Both the position numbers and the translations under genes were made by a program. A DNA stretch of 64,000 nt from Desertivirga brevis. GTDB lineage: Bacteria; Bacteroidota; Bacteroidia; Sphingobacteriales; Sphingobacteriaceae. This document shows, in pieces, positions 31,801-39,429 of the stretch; position 1 is the first letter of the stretch, and each line of letters starts with the position of its first letter. The notes below the pieces were generated by a model, which worked only from the letters and a program-made list of their open reading frames with translations, made no database searches and was not told the origin of the DNA. The stretch lies in assembly GCF_017355835.1 (NCBI RefSeq), contig NZ_JAFEWF010000004.1, positions 124,001-188,000 on the forward strand, read 5' to 3'.

Positions 31801-32157
31801 AAGTATTACTCGGGTACGGCAATATATAAAACTAATTTCAAGGCAGACAAGGTTACAAGGCCAGTATTTCTTGATCTTGGCGAAGTTGCCAACCTTGCCG
31901 AAGTAAAAGTGAACGGAATTTCATGTGGGGTAGTTTGGACAGCTCCTTATCGGGTGGATATATCTTCTGCATTGAAAAAGGGAAATAACGAATTAACAAT
32001 AGAAGTAACCAATACCTGGGCAAACAGGCTAATGGGAGACCGTAGGTTGCCTGAAGCTAAACGGTTAACCAAAACAACGGCTCCCTACCGTTTAGAAGGG
32101 GCTCCACTGCAAAAAGCAGGATTGTTAGGGCCGGTTAAATTGCTGGAAGAAAAATAA
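28801..32157 (+). CDS. Secreted GH106 alpha-L-rhamnosidase
   Basis: A 1118-aa enzyme with a signal peptide ending near SYSQ (26). It opens as GH106 enzymes do: WVAWYWVQ then DLEAMKEAGIAGAFLMPV and the LGLKIGMHIGDGFSLAGGPW barrel strand. A carbohydrate-binding-like sandwich is inserted (about 150-320) and the barrel resumes with FFMDSWECGSQNW, FITENVAPIM and IGAESFTTVRMAWNEHPG, which carry candidate catalytic glutamates. The C-terminal jelly roll (about 960-1100) ends with EVANLAEVKVNG and EVTNTWANRLMGD. It removes terminal alpha-L-rhamnose from complex pectin chains. It is translationally coupled to the permease upstream and followed after 36 bases by a GH127. Confidence 0.9.
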   Translation: MGFKGKLFLVLTAVFILLFQPRSYSQNSESAKTWVAWYWVQSAVSKEGITADLEAMKEAGIAGAFLMPVKGAATPPVYSPAADQLSPLWWEMVIHSLKEADRLGLKIGMHIGDGFSLAGGPWITPELSMQKVVASKTFITGGKSLKINLPQPETKVNYYKDIAVYAFPSVDGSGVSSQTVIPKVTTSSGADASFLVKKENKQAFRSAEPVSIQYAFEKPFTARSVFIHTDGNNVQAHRLKIEVSDDGKTFRSVTRLEPPRHGWQDAEQDITHSISPTTARYFKFSYSPEGTEPGSEDMENAKWKPSLKLVGLTLSAEPVIHQYEGKSGAIWRVSKRSTAAEISKDLCIPLNKIINLTNKLNSDGTLNWSAPKGNWTIVRIGHTSTGQTNATGGAARGLECDKFNPEAIKLHFDNWFGEAVRRAGPNLTPRVLNTFFMDSWECGSQNWSPVFRDEFKKRRGYDLLPYLPVMVGLPVEDIETSEKVLYDVRKTIAELVVDKFYGTIAPLVKEKGLNFITENVAPIMVSDGLAHYKMVDMPMGEFWLNSPTHDKPNDMLDAINGGHIYGKNIIGAESFTTVRMAWNEHPGMLKTLQDLNYALGLNKVSYHVFVQNPWLDRKPGMTLDGVGLYFQRDQTWWKPGKAWVEYAERCQQLLQMGKPVADIAAFIGEELPRRSILPDRLVPVLPGLFGKDVVEAEVKRLANVGQPMRQLPAGVNNSANRADPENWANPLRGYAYDSFNPDVLTTAVVKNGSVVFESGATYKLLVVPGRMAMNPNSSFMSIEVASKLLELLKDGATILMIEKPLEQPGLQQADKAAFQKVVDEIWNGNYKGKLLKGPYQQETLSLIGLERDFIVTEGSGNYASKIAYTHRQNGAEEIYFISNQEDRERTLNLSLRGSKAMVEIYDAVSNKRWLAENFSTEAGRTSLDIRLERNASLFIILKEGNKAASNKNSRNWKEYSELKAVTGAWKVQFDPNFYGPEKAVEFRTLTDWSVSADTLIKYYSGTAIYKTNFKADKVTRPVFLDLGEVANLAEVKVNGISCGVVWTAPYRVDISSALKKGNNELTIEVTNTWANRLMGDRRLPEAKRLTKTTAPYRLEGAPLQKAGLLGPVKLLEEK

Positions 32158-32193
32158 AGAGTTTTTTAAGATCGAATTATAATAAGATTACCA

Positions 32194-34230
32194 ATGATGA
32201 TTAATCGAACAATTGCTAAAGGAACAGTTGCACTTTTTGCTGCTGCATTAGCTTTAAATTCTAATGCCCAGGAGAAAAGCCTGGTAAATACTTCAAAAAG
32301 TCCTTATGCAAAATTGCAGAGCGTAAACATGGGAGACGTGAGCTGGACGAATGGTTTCTGGGCAGATCGCTTTAGAGTTGCTAAAGAGGCGATGGTTCCA
32401 AACCTGTGGAGGATTTACAATGATGCTAACATTAGTCATGCATTCAAAAACTTTGAGATTGCCGCTGGTCTAGACACCGGCTCTCATAAAGGACCATCTT
32501 TCCACGATGGTGACTACTATAAAGCGCTTGAAGCAATGGCCAGTTTGTATGCAGCAACAAAAGATAAGAAACTGGATGAAATGATGGATAAAGCTATTGC
32601 TGTGATTGCGAAATCACAACGGCAGGACGGGTATATCTACACCAAGGCCATGATCGAGCAGCGTAAAACCGGCAGCAATAATCAGTTTCAGGACAGGTTA
32701 AGTTTTGAAGCCTATAATATTGGTCACTTAATGACTGCTGGATGTGTCCATTTCAGGGCTACCGGAAAAACTAACTTGTTAAATGTTGCAAAGAAGGCTA
32801 CAGACTATCTGTATAACTTTTATAAGCAGGCATCCCCAACTTTAGCCAGAAATGCGATCTGCCCATCTCATTACATGGGAACTATCGAAATGTATCGCAC
32901 TACTAAAGATCCAAGATATCTGGAGCTCGCAAAGCATCTTATTGATATAAAAGGAAAGATAGATGACGGAACAGATGATAACCAGGACAGGATTCCCTTT
33001 CGTGAGCAGAAAAAGGCGATGGGACATGCAGTGCGCGCTAACTACCTTTATGCCGGGGTAGCGGATGTTTACGCAGAAACTGGTGATAAAACATTATTAA
33101 ATACACTTGACCTGATGTGGGATGATGTAACTTCTCATAAAATGTATGTTACAGGTGGCTGTGGTTCTTTATATGATGGTACTTCTCCTGATGGAACATC
33201 TTACGATCCGAAAGATGTACAGAAGATCCATCAGGCATTCGGTCGCGACTTTCAGCTTCCAAATCTAACAGCCCATAACGAAACCTGTGCTAACATCGGA
33301 AACGTGCTTTGGAACTACAGAATGCTTCAGTTGACAGGAGATGCCAAGTATGCTGATATAATGGAGCTAGCTTTATACAATAGTGTACTTTCAGGAATTA
33401 GCCTGGACGGTAAGAAATTTCTTTATACCAATCCTCTAGAATTCTCTGATGACCTGCCTTTCAAACAGCGCTGGTCTAAAGACCGTGTAGAGTATATCTC
33501 TCTCTCAAATTGTTGCCCGCCAAACGTAGTTCGAACAATCGCCGAGGTTAACAATTATGCTTATAGTGTTTCAGACAAAGGAATTTGGTTGAACCTTTAT
33601 GGTGGAAATAATATCAGTACGAAATTAAAGGATGGTTCTAAAGTTAGTTTATCTCAGGTAACTAATTATCCTTGGAATGGCGATGTAAATCTCACCATCA
33701 ATGAAAGTTCTTCTAAGCCCTATTCTATTTTCTTAAGGATTCCGGGTTGGGCTAATAATGCTCAGGTTTTAGTTAACGGTAAGCCAGCTGGTATCACAAC
33801 TACGTCTGCCAGCTATGCAGAGTTAAACAGAAAATGGAAATCGGGAGACAAAATTCAGTTAGTCCTTCCGATGGACGCTAAACTGGTTGAAGCAAATCCA
33901 CTGGTAGAAGAAAGCAGAAATAGGGTTGCTGTAAAACGTGGTCCTGTGGTATATTGTGTCGAATCCCCTGATTTAAATGGTCAGAAGCTTTATAACCTAG
34001 TAGTTCCTGCTAATATCTCTTTTCAGCCTCAGCCATTAAAAATTGATAATGCAGAGGTGATGAGTTTGGTAGGTAACGCTAAAGTAATTGAGCCAAGAGA
34101 ATGGAAGAATACACTTTACCGGGAAGTATCTGCAGCTAATCAAACCGCTCCGATCCGTTTAATCCCTTATTTCGCTTGGGGTAATCGTGGACATGCAGAA
34201 ATGCAAGTTTGGATGCCGGTTTCAAGATAA
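32194..34230 (+). CDS. Secreted GH127-family glycosidase (DUF1680)
   Basis: A 678-aa protein with a signal peptide ending near SNAQ (26) and an (alpha/alpha)6 barrel. The full metal and catalytic set known from the GH127 enzyme HypBA1 is present: Glu363-x-Cys365 in HNETCANIGN and the Cys440-Cys441 pair in SNCCPPN, so it should use the cysteine-nucleophile, zinc-dependent mechanism. C-terminal beta-sandwiches follow. The classic activity is beta-L-arabinofuranosidase; a GH127 of Bacteroides thetaiotaomicron that works on rhamnogalacturonan II is reported to release aceric acid. Its place beside GH106 resembles that system. Activity here is not decided between the two. Confidence 0.85.
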   Translation: MMINRTIAKGTVALFAAALALNSNAQEKSLVNTSKSPYAKLQSVNMGDVSWTNGFWADRFRVAKEAMVPNLWRIYNDANISHAFKNFEIAAGLDTGSHKGPSFHDGDYYKALEAMASLYAATKDKKLDEMMDKAIAVIAKSQRQDGYIYTKAMIEQRKTGSNNQFQDRLSFEAYNIGHLMTAGCVHFRATGKTNLLNVAKKATDYLYNFYKQASPTLARNAICPSHYMGTIEMYRTTKDPRYLELAKHLIDIKGKIDDGTDDNQDRIPFREQKKAMGHAVRANYLYAGVADVYAETGDKTLLNTLDLMWDDVTSHKMYVTGGCGSLYDGTSPDGTSYDPKDVQKIHQAFGRDFQLPNLTAHNETCANIGNVLWNYRMLQLTGDAKYADIMELALYNSVLSGISLDGKKFLYTNPLEFSDDLPFKQRWSKDRVEYISLSNCCPPNVVRTIAEVNNYAYSVSDKGIWLNLYGGNNISTKLKDGSKVSLSQVTNYPWNGDVNLTINESSSKPYSIFLRIPGWANNAQVLVNGKPAGITTTSASYAELNRKWKSGDKIQLVLPMDAKLVEANPLVEESRNRVAVKRGPVVYCVESPDLNGQKLYNLVVPANISFQPQPLKIDNAEVMSLVGNAKVIEPREWKNTLYREVSAANQTAPIRLIPYFAWGNRGHAEMQVWMPVSR

Positions 34231-34318
34231 ACAGCTAGTAAGCAAGTGGTTAGGATTAATTCCCCTACCATCTCAATTGCTCAGGGACCTTTAAACTTTT
34301 ACCTTTTACTCAATAAGC

Positions 34319-35563
34319 ATGGAAAGAATTAGAGCTAAATATTATATCGAAACGCCCTATGAGCTGGAGAAAGCAGCTCAGGTACTTGCAGGCGAGCAAT
34401 CCTCAGGAACATTCGTGGAGGTGCCTGGAGAAACTGAAGAGTTAAAGAGTCGCTTTGCAGCCAGGGTTGAATCCATTACACCATTGGAAACAGTAACAGA
34501 GCCTGCAATTCCTGGAGCAAAGTCTCCGACTGGTAAGTACCAGCGGGCGATGCTTGAAGTTTCCTGGTCGATTGAGAATTTTGGATATAATCTTCCTGTT
34601 TTGATCTCTACCCTACAAGGAAACTTGTATGAGATTACTCAATTTACAGGGCTTAAACTGATGGACATAGACTTTCCTGATTCTTATGCAGAGGTTTTCA
34701 AAGGTCCTCAGTTCGGAATAGAAGGGTGTCGGGGTTTAACCCAGGTGTATAAGAGGCCTCTGATTGGAACTATTATAAAACCCAGTATAGGCCTTTCACC
34801 CGAGCAAACTGCAGAGTTGGTAAAAACTCTTGCTGAGGCTGGTATTGATTTTATTAAGGATGACGAATTGCTTTCCTCATCTGCTAACTCTCCTTTTGCC
34901 AAGAGGGTGAATGCCGTAATGAAAGTCATTAATGATTATGCTGATAAAACAGGAAAGAAGGTAATGTATGCCTTTAATATCAGCAATGAAATCGATGAGA
35001 TGCAACGCAACTACGAGAAGATTGTCCAGTCGGGAGGAACCTGTGCAATGATCAGCTTGAATAGTGTAGGGATCTCAGCGGCCAAGAAGATCTGTGATAA
35101 TGGAGCTTTGGCTATTCACGGTCACAGAAATGGTTGGGGGATGATGAACAGACATCCATTACTGGGAATCGAGTTTCCTGCTTATCAAAAGCTTTGGCGA
35201 CTTGCAGGGGTAGATCAGATTCACGTAAACGGGATCGAAAATAAGTTCTGGGAATCTGACGACTCGGTAGTGCGATCAATTGAAGCTTGTTTGAAGCCTA
35301 TGTTCGGAGGTTTCTCTGTACTTCCAGTTGTATCGTCAGGACAATGGGGGGGACAGGCGCCTGAGACTTTCCGCCGTACCAAAACCGTCGATTTGCTTTA
35401 TATGGCAGGCGGGGGAATAATGGGGCATCCTTTTGGACCAACAGGAGGGGTAAAAGCTCTGCACCAGGCTTGGGAAGGTGCCGTGGAAGGACTGAGTGTT
35501 GAACAAGCTGCAGAGAAATATCCTGAATTTAGAAAGTCGGTGGAGAAGTTCGGAAAGAAGTGA
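34319..35563 (+). CDS. RuBisCO-like protein, probable 3-oxo-isoapionate-4-phosphate decarboxylase or transcarboxylase
   Basis: A 414-aa form IV RuBisCO large-subunit homologue. The active-site lysine equivalent to Lys175 is Lys154 (IIKPSIG), and the metal triad K-x-D-E is kept as Lys180, Asp182, Glu183 (FIKDDELL), so it can be carbamylated and bind magnesium. The His-rich HGHRNGWGMMNRHP and phosphate-binding GGGIMGHPFGP segments are also kept, but there is no loop-6 Lys334 context, so it should not fix CO2 on RuBP. In the apiose pathways described by Carter, Gerlt and colleagues (2018) such proteins act on 3-oxo-isoapionate 4-phosphate, next to a DUF1537 kinase. The same pair is adjacent here. 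Decarboxylase and transcarboxylase/hydrolase forms cannot be separated by eye. Confidence 0.88.
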   Translation: MERIRAKYYIETPYELEKAAQVLAGEQSSGTFVEVPGETEELKSRFAARVESITPLETVTEPAIPGAKSPTGKYQRAMLEVSWSIENFGYNLPVLISTLQGNLYEITQFTGLKLMDIDFPDSYAEVFKGPQFGIEGCRGLTQVYKRPLIGTIIKPSIGLSPEQTAELVKTLAEAGIDFIKDDELLSSSANSPFAKRVNAVMKVINDYADKTGKKVMYAFNISNEIDEMQRNYEKIVQSGGTCAMISLNSVGISAAKKICDNGALAIHGHRNGWGMMNRHPLLGIEFPAYQKLWRLAGVDQIHVNGIENKFWESDDSVVRSIEACLKPMFGGFSVLPVVSSGQWGGQAPETFRRTKTVDLLYMAGGGIMGHPFGPTGGVKALHQAWEGAVEGLSVEQAAEKYPEFRKSVEKFGKK

Positions 35564-35567
35564 AGGA

Positions 35568-35712
35568 GCACGAATAGAAGAAGCACGAATTAGCACGATT
35601 GAATAGACACGAATTAGCACAGATTAAGGGAATTAACACGAATTGAATTAACACGAATTGAAGAAATACGAATTGAGAAACACCAATTACACGAATTGCA
35701 CGAATTCAAACG
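35568..35712. repeat. CACGAATT-rich half of a large imperfect inverted repeat
   Basis: Exact CACGAATT occurs at 35584, 35608, 35637, 35652, 35690 and 35699, with several one-base variants between. The following block (35741-35890) is rich in the complementary AATTCGTG/AATTTGTG, so the two halves could pair in RNA or extruded DNA. Confidence 0.75.
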
Positions 35713-35740
35713 TATAAGATCGCGAAATGAGTTAGGGTTA

Positions 35741-35890
35741 AGTAGCAGCTTTGCTTTGTGTAATTTGTGTAATTCGAAAAATTAGTGTTCCTAGTCAGCT
35801 TTGCTTTGTGTAATTCGTGTAATTCGAAAAATTAGTGTTCATAGTCAACCATGATTTGTGAGATTTCATGTAATTCGAAAAATTAGTGTC
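35741..35890. repeat. Three 50-bp tandem repeat units
   Basis: Units at 35741-35790, 35791-35840 and 35841-35890. Each contains a variant of TTTGTGTAATTCG and ends in AAAAATTAGTGT; units 1 and 2 differ at a few positions, unit 3 more. The unit length is exactly 50. Together with the preceding block these fill the 376-base gap between the RuBisCO-like and kinase genes; no ORF or terminator was seen there. Confidence 0.85.
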
Positions 35891-35939
35891 TTTTATTTTG
35901 TGTCCTTATATAACTCCTGCTACTCTAGATAAATAATTT

Positions 35940-37313
35940 ATGACAGAGCGTCTTTTACTTGCATACTACGGAGATGATTTTACAGGCTCAACTGATGCCT
36001 TGGAGTTCTTATGTCGCGCAGGGGCTAAAACTATGCTCTTTATTGAGCCTCCATCTAAAGAGACACTCGAACGATTTGAAGGTTTACAGGCTATAGGTGT
36101 TGCGGGTATGACCAGGGCAATGGCTCCTGAAGCGATGGAAAGGACTTTAAAACCTGCTTTTGAGGCTCTGAAAACCTTGAACCCTATTCATGTGCATTAT
36201 AAGGTTTGCTCCACTTTTGACTCGGCTCCACATATCGGTAGTATAGGTAAGGCAATAGATACAGGCGCTGAAATATTTAAGGGCAAATATGTTCCTCTGG
36301 TAGTTGCTGCTCCGGCTCTTGGGCGACACTGTGTGTTTGGTAACCTATTTGCCAAAATGGGAATAGGAAGTGAGGGGGCAATTCACCGTTTGGACAGACA
36401 TCCATCCATGAGTAAGCATCCTATAACGCCAGCAACGGAAAGCGATCTGCGACTTCATCTCAGTAAACAAACAAGTAAAAAATCAGCATTGGTAGATATC
36501 CTTCAAATCGAAGAAAGGTTTGAAGAAAACCGGGCCAGAATTGAAAGTTTGGTAGAGGAAGGTAATGATGTAATTCTGTTTGATGGATTGTATCAACACC
36601 AGATGGCTGCAATTGGGCAACTTATTCATGATTCTTCTTCTGATGATTCTTCGCTTTTTTCGGTTGGTTCATCTGGTATCGAGATGGCACTGGGAGCTTA
36701 CTGGAAGGAAGTCGGCACACTTGTTCCTAAGACTCAACTAGGTGAGATCTCTGATCGTGGTCCGATCCTGGTGGTCTCTGGTAGCTGTTCACCTGTTTCT
36801 TCCCGCCAAATTTCCGTCGCTTTAGAAAACGGATTCAAGGAAATTGCATTGGACACGGAGCTTCTGGTGAAGCAGGGATTGCAGGCCGAGTTGTTTAAGC
36901 AGTATGTAAACGATGCTGTACAACATCTTGCGGGTGGCTTCGACGTCATCATTCATACTTCTCTAGGAAATGAGGATCCAAGGGTATTAAGAACAGGGGA
37001 GATCTTGAAAACTGAGGAGTTTAAGAAGATAGATACAGCTCTGGTATATGGTACAGCGCTAGGTAGACTGGCAAGATCTATTGGTGAGAGGACTCGACTG
37101 GAGCGGATTATAGTTGCAGGAGGTGATACTTCCAGCTATGCTGCAAGAGCTATGGGAATAGAGGCTGTAGAAATGGTGTCGCCACTTGCGCCTGGTGCGC
37201 CAATGTGTAGAGCATATGCCCCTGGTTCTTCGATAGACGGAAAAGAAGTAAATTTTAAAGGAGGACAGGTAGGGAAGGAAGACTATTATCTGAGGGCGCG
37301 GGGCAGGAAATGA
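35940..37313 (+). CDS. DUF1537 four-carbon-acid-sugar-kinase family protein, probable 3-oxo-isoapionate kinase
   Basis: A 457-aa cytoplasmic kinase. The N-terminal DUF1537 domain opens with YYGDDFTGSTDALEF (residues about 9-23) and contains HYKVCSTFDSAPHIGSIG; the C-terminal nucleotide-binding domain has GGDTSSYAARAMG and SPLAPGAPMCRAY. The family phosphorylates four- and five-carbon sugar acids (threonate, erythronate, 3-oxo-isoapionate). The neighbouring RuBisCO-like protein selects 3-oxo-isoapionate as most likely, because threonate and erythronate kinases usually sit with PdxA-like dehydrogenases or class II aldolases, absent here. A repeat-filled 376-base gap precedes it, so it may be expressed differently from the RuBisCO-like gene. 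Confidence 0.85.
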   Translation: MTERLLLAYYGDDFTGSTDALEFLCRAGAKTMLFIEPPSKETLERFEGLQAIGVAGMTRAMAPEAMERTLKPAFEALKTLNPIHVHYKVCSTFDSAPHIGSIGKAIDTGAEIFKGKYVPLVVAAPALGRHCVFGNLFAKMGIGSEGAIHRLDRHPSMSKHPITPATESDLRLHLSKQTSKKSALVDILQIEERFEENRARIESLVEEGNDVILFDGLYQHQMAAIGQLIHDSSSDDSSLFSVGSSGIEMALGAYWKEVGTLVPKTQLGEISDRGPILVVSGSCSPVSSRQISVALENGFKEIALDTELLVKQGLQAELFKQYVNDAVQHLAGGFDVIIHTSLGNEDPRVLRTGEILKTEEFKKIDTALVYGTALGRLARSIGERTRLERIIVAGGDTSSYAARAMGIEAVEMVSPLAPGAPMCRAYAPGSSIDGKEVNFKGGQVGKEDYYLRARGRK

Positions 37314-37391
37314 ACATTTTTACGAGTTTAATATACGTCGGTAAACCATAATTACTTATAAACACTAACAAACAAACCATCAATTATAACC

Positions 37392-38060
37392 ATGAAAATA
37401 AAAACATTAGGATTAGTTCACACCTCTGCAACGCTTGTACCTGTATTTCAAAAGCTTTGTGCTGATTACCTTCCGGGAGTGAATGTATTTAACATTGTAG
37501 ATGACAGTCTTATTAAAGATGTTATTGCTAAAAATGAATTGACTAGCCTTACGTCTCGTCGTGTAGTAAACTATGTTGGGTCGGCTGAACTTGCAGGTGC
37601 TGATTTTATTATGGTAACATGTTCTTCCATTGGTGCTGCCGTTGAGGCCTCTGCTGCTTTAACTGGGGTGCCCGTATTAAGGGTAGACCAACCAATGGCC
37701 GATCTTGCCGTGAAAACAGGGCAAAAGATTGGCGTTATCGCAACATTACCTACAACATTGGGTCCAACAAGCGACCTGGTTAAAAGACGAGCAGAAGTAG
37801 CGGGTAAGGAAATTGAATTGACATCAAGACTTTGCGAGGGTGCTTTCGAAGCTTTAATGGGTGGTAATCCAGAGAAACATGATGAGATGGTTGCTAAGGC
37901 CCTTACTGAATTGTCAGAGCAAGTTGATGTAATTGTCCTGGCTCAGGCTTCTATGGCAAGGGTAGTAGATACGTTACCTGAGGAGGTTAAAGGAAACGTA
38001 AGCATTTTATCCAGTCCCGCATTAGCTGTTCAACATATCGCAGAACAATGTAAAGAGTAG
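37392..38060 (+). CDS. Asp/Glu/hydantoin-racemase-fold protein with one of two catalytic cysteines
   Basis: A 222-aa cytoplasmic protein of the Asp/Glu racemase superfamily, usual length. The first catalytic Cys is present (Cys77 in VTCSSIGAA), but where the second is expected (LGCT or LACAG) the sequence reads LAQASMAR (residues 183-190). Cys148 lies elsewhere. Two-base racemization is thus unlikely; single-cysteine relatives act as decarboxylases or isomerases (arylmalonate decarboxylase has one Cys, on the other side). It follows the kinase by 78 bases and precedes the transporter by 4. A role in processing a sugar-acid intermediate is inferred from context only. Confidence 0.75.
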   Translation: MKIKTLGLVHTSATLVPVFQKLCADYLPGVNVFNIVDDSLIKDVIAKNELTSLTSRRVVNYVGSAELAGADFIMVTCSSIGAAVEASAALTGVPVLRVDQPMADLAVKTGQKIGVIATLPTTLGPTSDLVKRRAEVAGKEIELTSRLCEGAFEALMGGNPEKHDEMVAKALTELSEQVDVIVLAQASMARVVDTLPEEVKGNVSILSSPALAVQHIAEQCKE

Positions 38061-38064
38061 GAAT

Positions 38065-39426
38065 ATGAAAGGTCTGCGAAAAATTTGCCTTGGGATAAGT
38101 GCCTTATCCCTCGTAATTCTGCTATTTGGCTTATTTAATGCTAATACTCAAATATGGCAGCCTGCCGCAGTTGCTTTGGCAGTAAGTGCAGCAATAGGAA
38201 TTGGAGCCATCCCTTTTCTCGCTCCATATCAATATACTGCGTGGATCATCACCGCAGTGGTAGCTGGTATGATTTATCCTGCCGCTTTTACAAAGTGGGG
38301 CGACCTCGATCTTCGTAATAAGTGGCTCATCCTGGTTGTTGTTCAGCTGGTAATGTTCGGTATGGGGATTCAAATGAGTCTACGCGATTTTACGGGACTA
38401 GCTAGTACTGGTAAGGGGGTAATTATAGGATTGGTGTGCCATTTCTCTATAATGCCTTTAATGGGACTTCTTCTGACAAAGGTATTTGACTTCGACACTG
38501 AAATTGCTGCTGGAATTATCCTTATTGGATCTTGCTCAAGTGGTTTAGCCTCCAATGTAATGGTCTATATAGCCAGAGCTAATCTTGTACTTTCAGTTAC
38601 CGTTACGGCCATGGCTACAATGGTTGCGCCATTCATGACGCCTCTATTAATGAAATTGCTTGCAGGCACCTTGATCAAGATAGAATTTGTATCTATGATG
38701 ATGGAGATCGTTAAGATCGTTATTGTTCCTATTGGCGCTGCTTTAATTCACGACTTCTTGAAAACAGCAACGACTAAAGATTGGCAACGGATAAAACAAA
38801 TTACGGGTCTTTCTGCAATCTGGCTAATTATGCTGGCTCTGGGGCTATGGTCTTGGTTAGCAGATAATGCTTCTGTTGAGCTAATGCATTCTGTTGAGAT
38901 TTTTAGTTTCTTCTGCGGTGCCTTTATAACAGGTGTTCTTTATCACCTTGTCACAAAAAGGGCCCATAAGCTGGATAGCATTATGCCTTATATTTCTATG
39001 TTCGGAATAGTGTACTTTACTACCGTTACAACTGCTGCGGGAAGAGATAATCTTCTTAAAGTTGGGTTTATCTTGTTTATTTCTTCAGTGATCCATAATG
39101 CCGCTGGTTATTTCTTCGGCTACTATTTAAGTCGCGCGTTCGGTATGGATAAACCCTCTGCTCGTACGGTTGCCTTTGAAGTTGGTTTGCAAAATGGAGG
39201 TATGGCATCCGGACTTGCCGGCTCAATGGGTAAACTGGGTACGGTTGGTCTCGCAGCTGCAGTTTTCAGTCCCTGGATGAATATCTCAGGTTCTATCCTG
39301 GCCAATTACTGGCGGAGAAAGGCATTGAAGGAAGAGAAAGAGGCCGAATACAATAAAAAAAAGAGCATACAGGACTCCGAAATGAACACTTTAGCTGTAA
39401 GTCCTACTCAAATAGATACACCTTAA
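38065..39426 (+). CDS. Bile acid:sodium symporter (BASS) family transporter
   Basis: A 453-aa inner-membrane protein. Family features include the QLVMFGMGIQMSLRDF span, the IILIGSCSSGLASNVMVYIA stretch of the unwound helix crossing region, and the late VGLQNGGMASGLA segment, which is the conserved E/VGxQN sodium-site element. About ten to twelve spans are seen, with two extra N-terminal ones and a charged C-terminal tail of about 40 residues (KEEKEAEYNKKK). BASS proteins take up organic anions with sodium; in this locus a sugar acid such as apionate or aceric acid is a reasonable candidate. It lies 4 bases after the racemase-fold gene. Confidence 0.85.
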   Translation: MKGLRKICLGISALSLVILLFGLFNANTQIWQPAAVALAVSAAIGIGAIPFLAPYQYTAWIITAVVAGMIYPAAFTKWGDLDLRNKWLILVVVQLVMFGMGIQMSLRDFTGLASTGKGVIIGLVCHFSIMPLMGLLLTKVFDFDTEIAAGIILIGSCSSGLASNVMVYIARANLVLSVTVTAMATMVAPFMTPLLMKLLAGTLIKIEFVSMMMEIVKIVIVPIGAALIHDFLKTATTKDWQRIKQITGLSAIWLIMLALGLWSWLADNASVELMHSVEIFSFFCGAFITGVLYHLVTKRAHKLDSIMPYISMFGIVYFTTVTTAAGRDNLLKVGFILFISSVIHNAAGYFFGYYLSRAFGMDKPSARTVAFEVGLQNGGMASGLAGSMGKLGTVGLAAAVFSPWMNISGSILANYWRRKALKEEKEAEYNKKKSIQDSEMNTLAVSPTQIDTP

Positions 39427-39429
39427 ATA

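Noticed and set aside
34319..35563. True CO2-fixing RuBisCO
   Set aside because: It lacks the loop-6 lysine context and small subunit, and no phosphoribulokinase is nearby; it is a form IV RuBisCO-like protein.
35564..35939. CRISPR-like array
   Set aside because: The 50-bp units are contiguous tandem copies without unique spacers, the left half has irregular spacing, and no cas gene is present.
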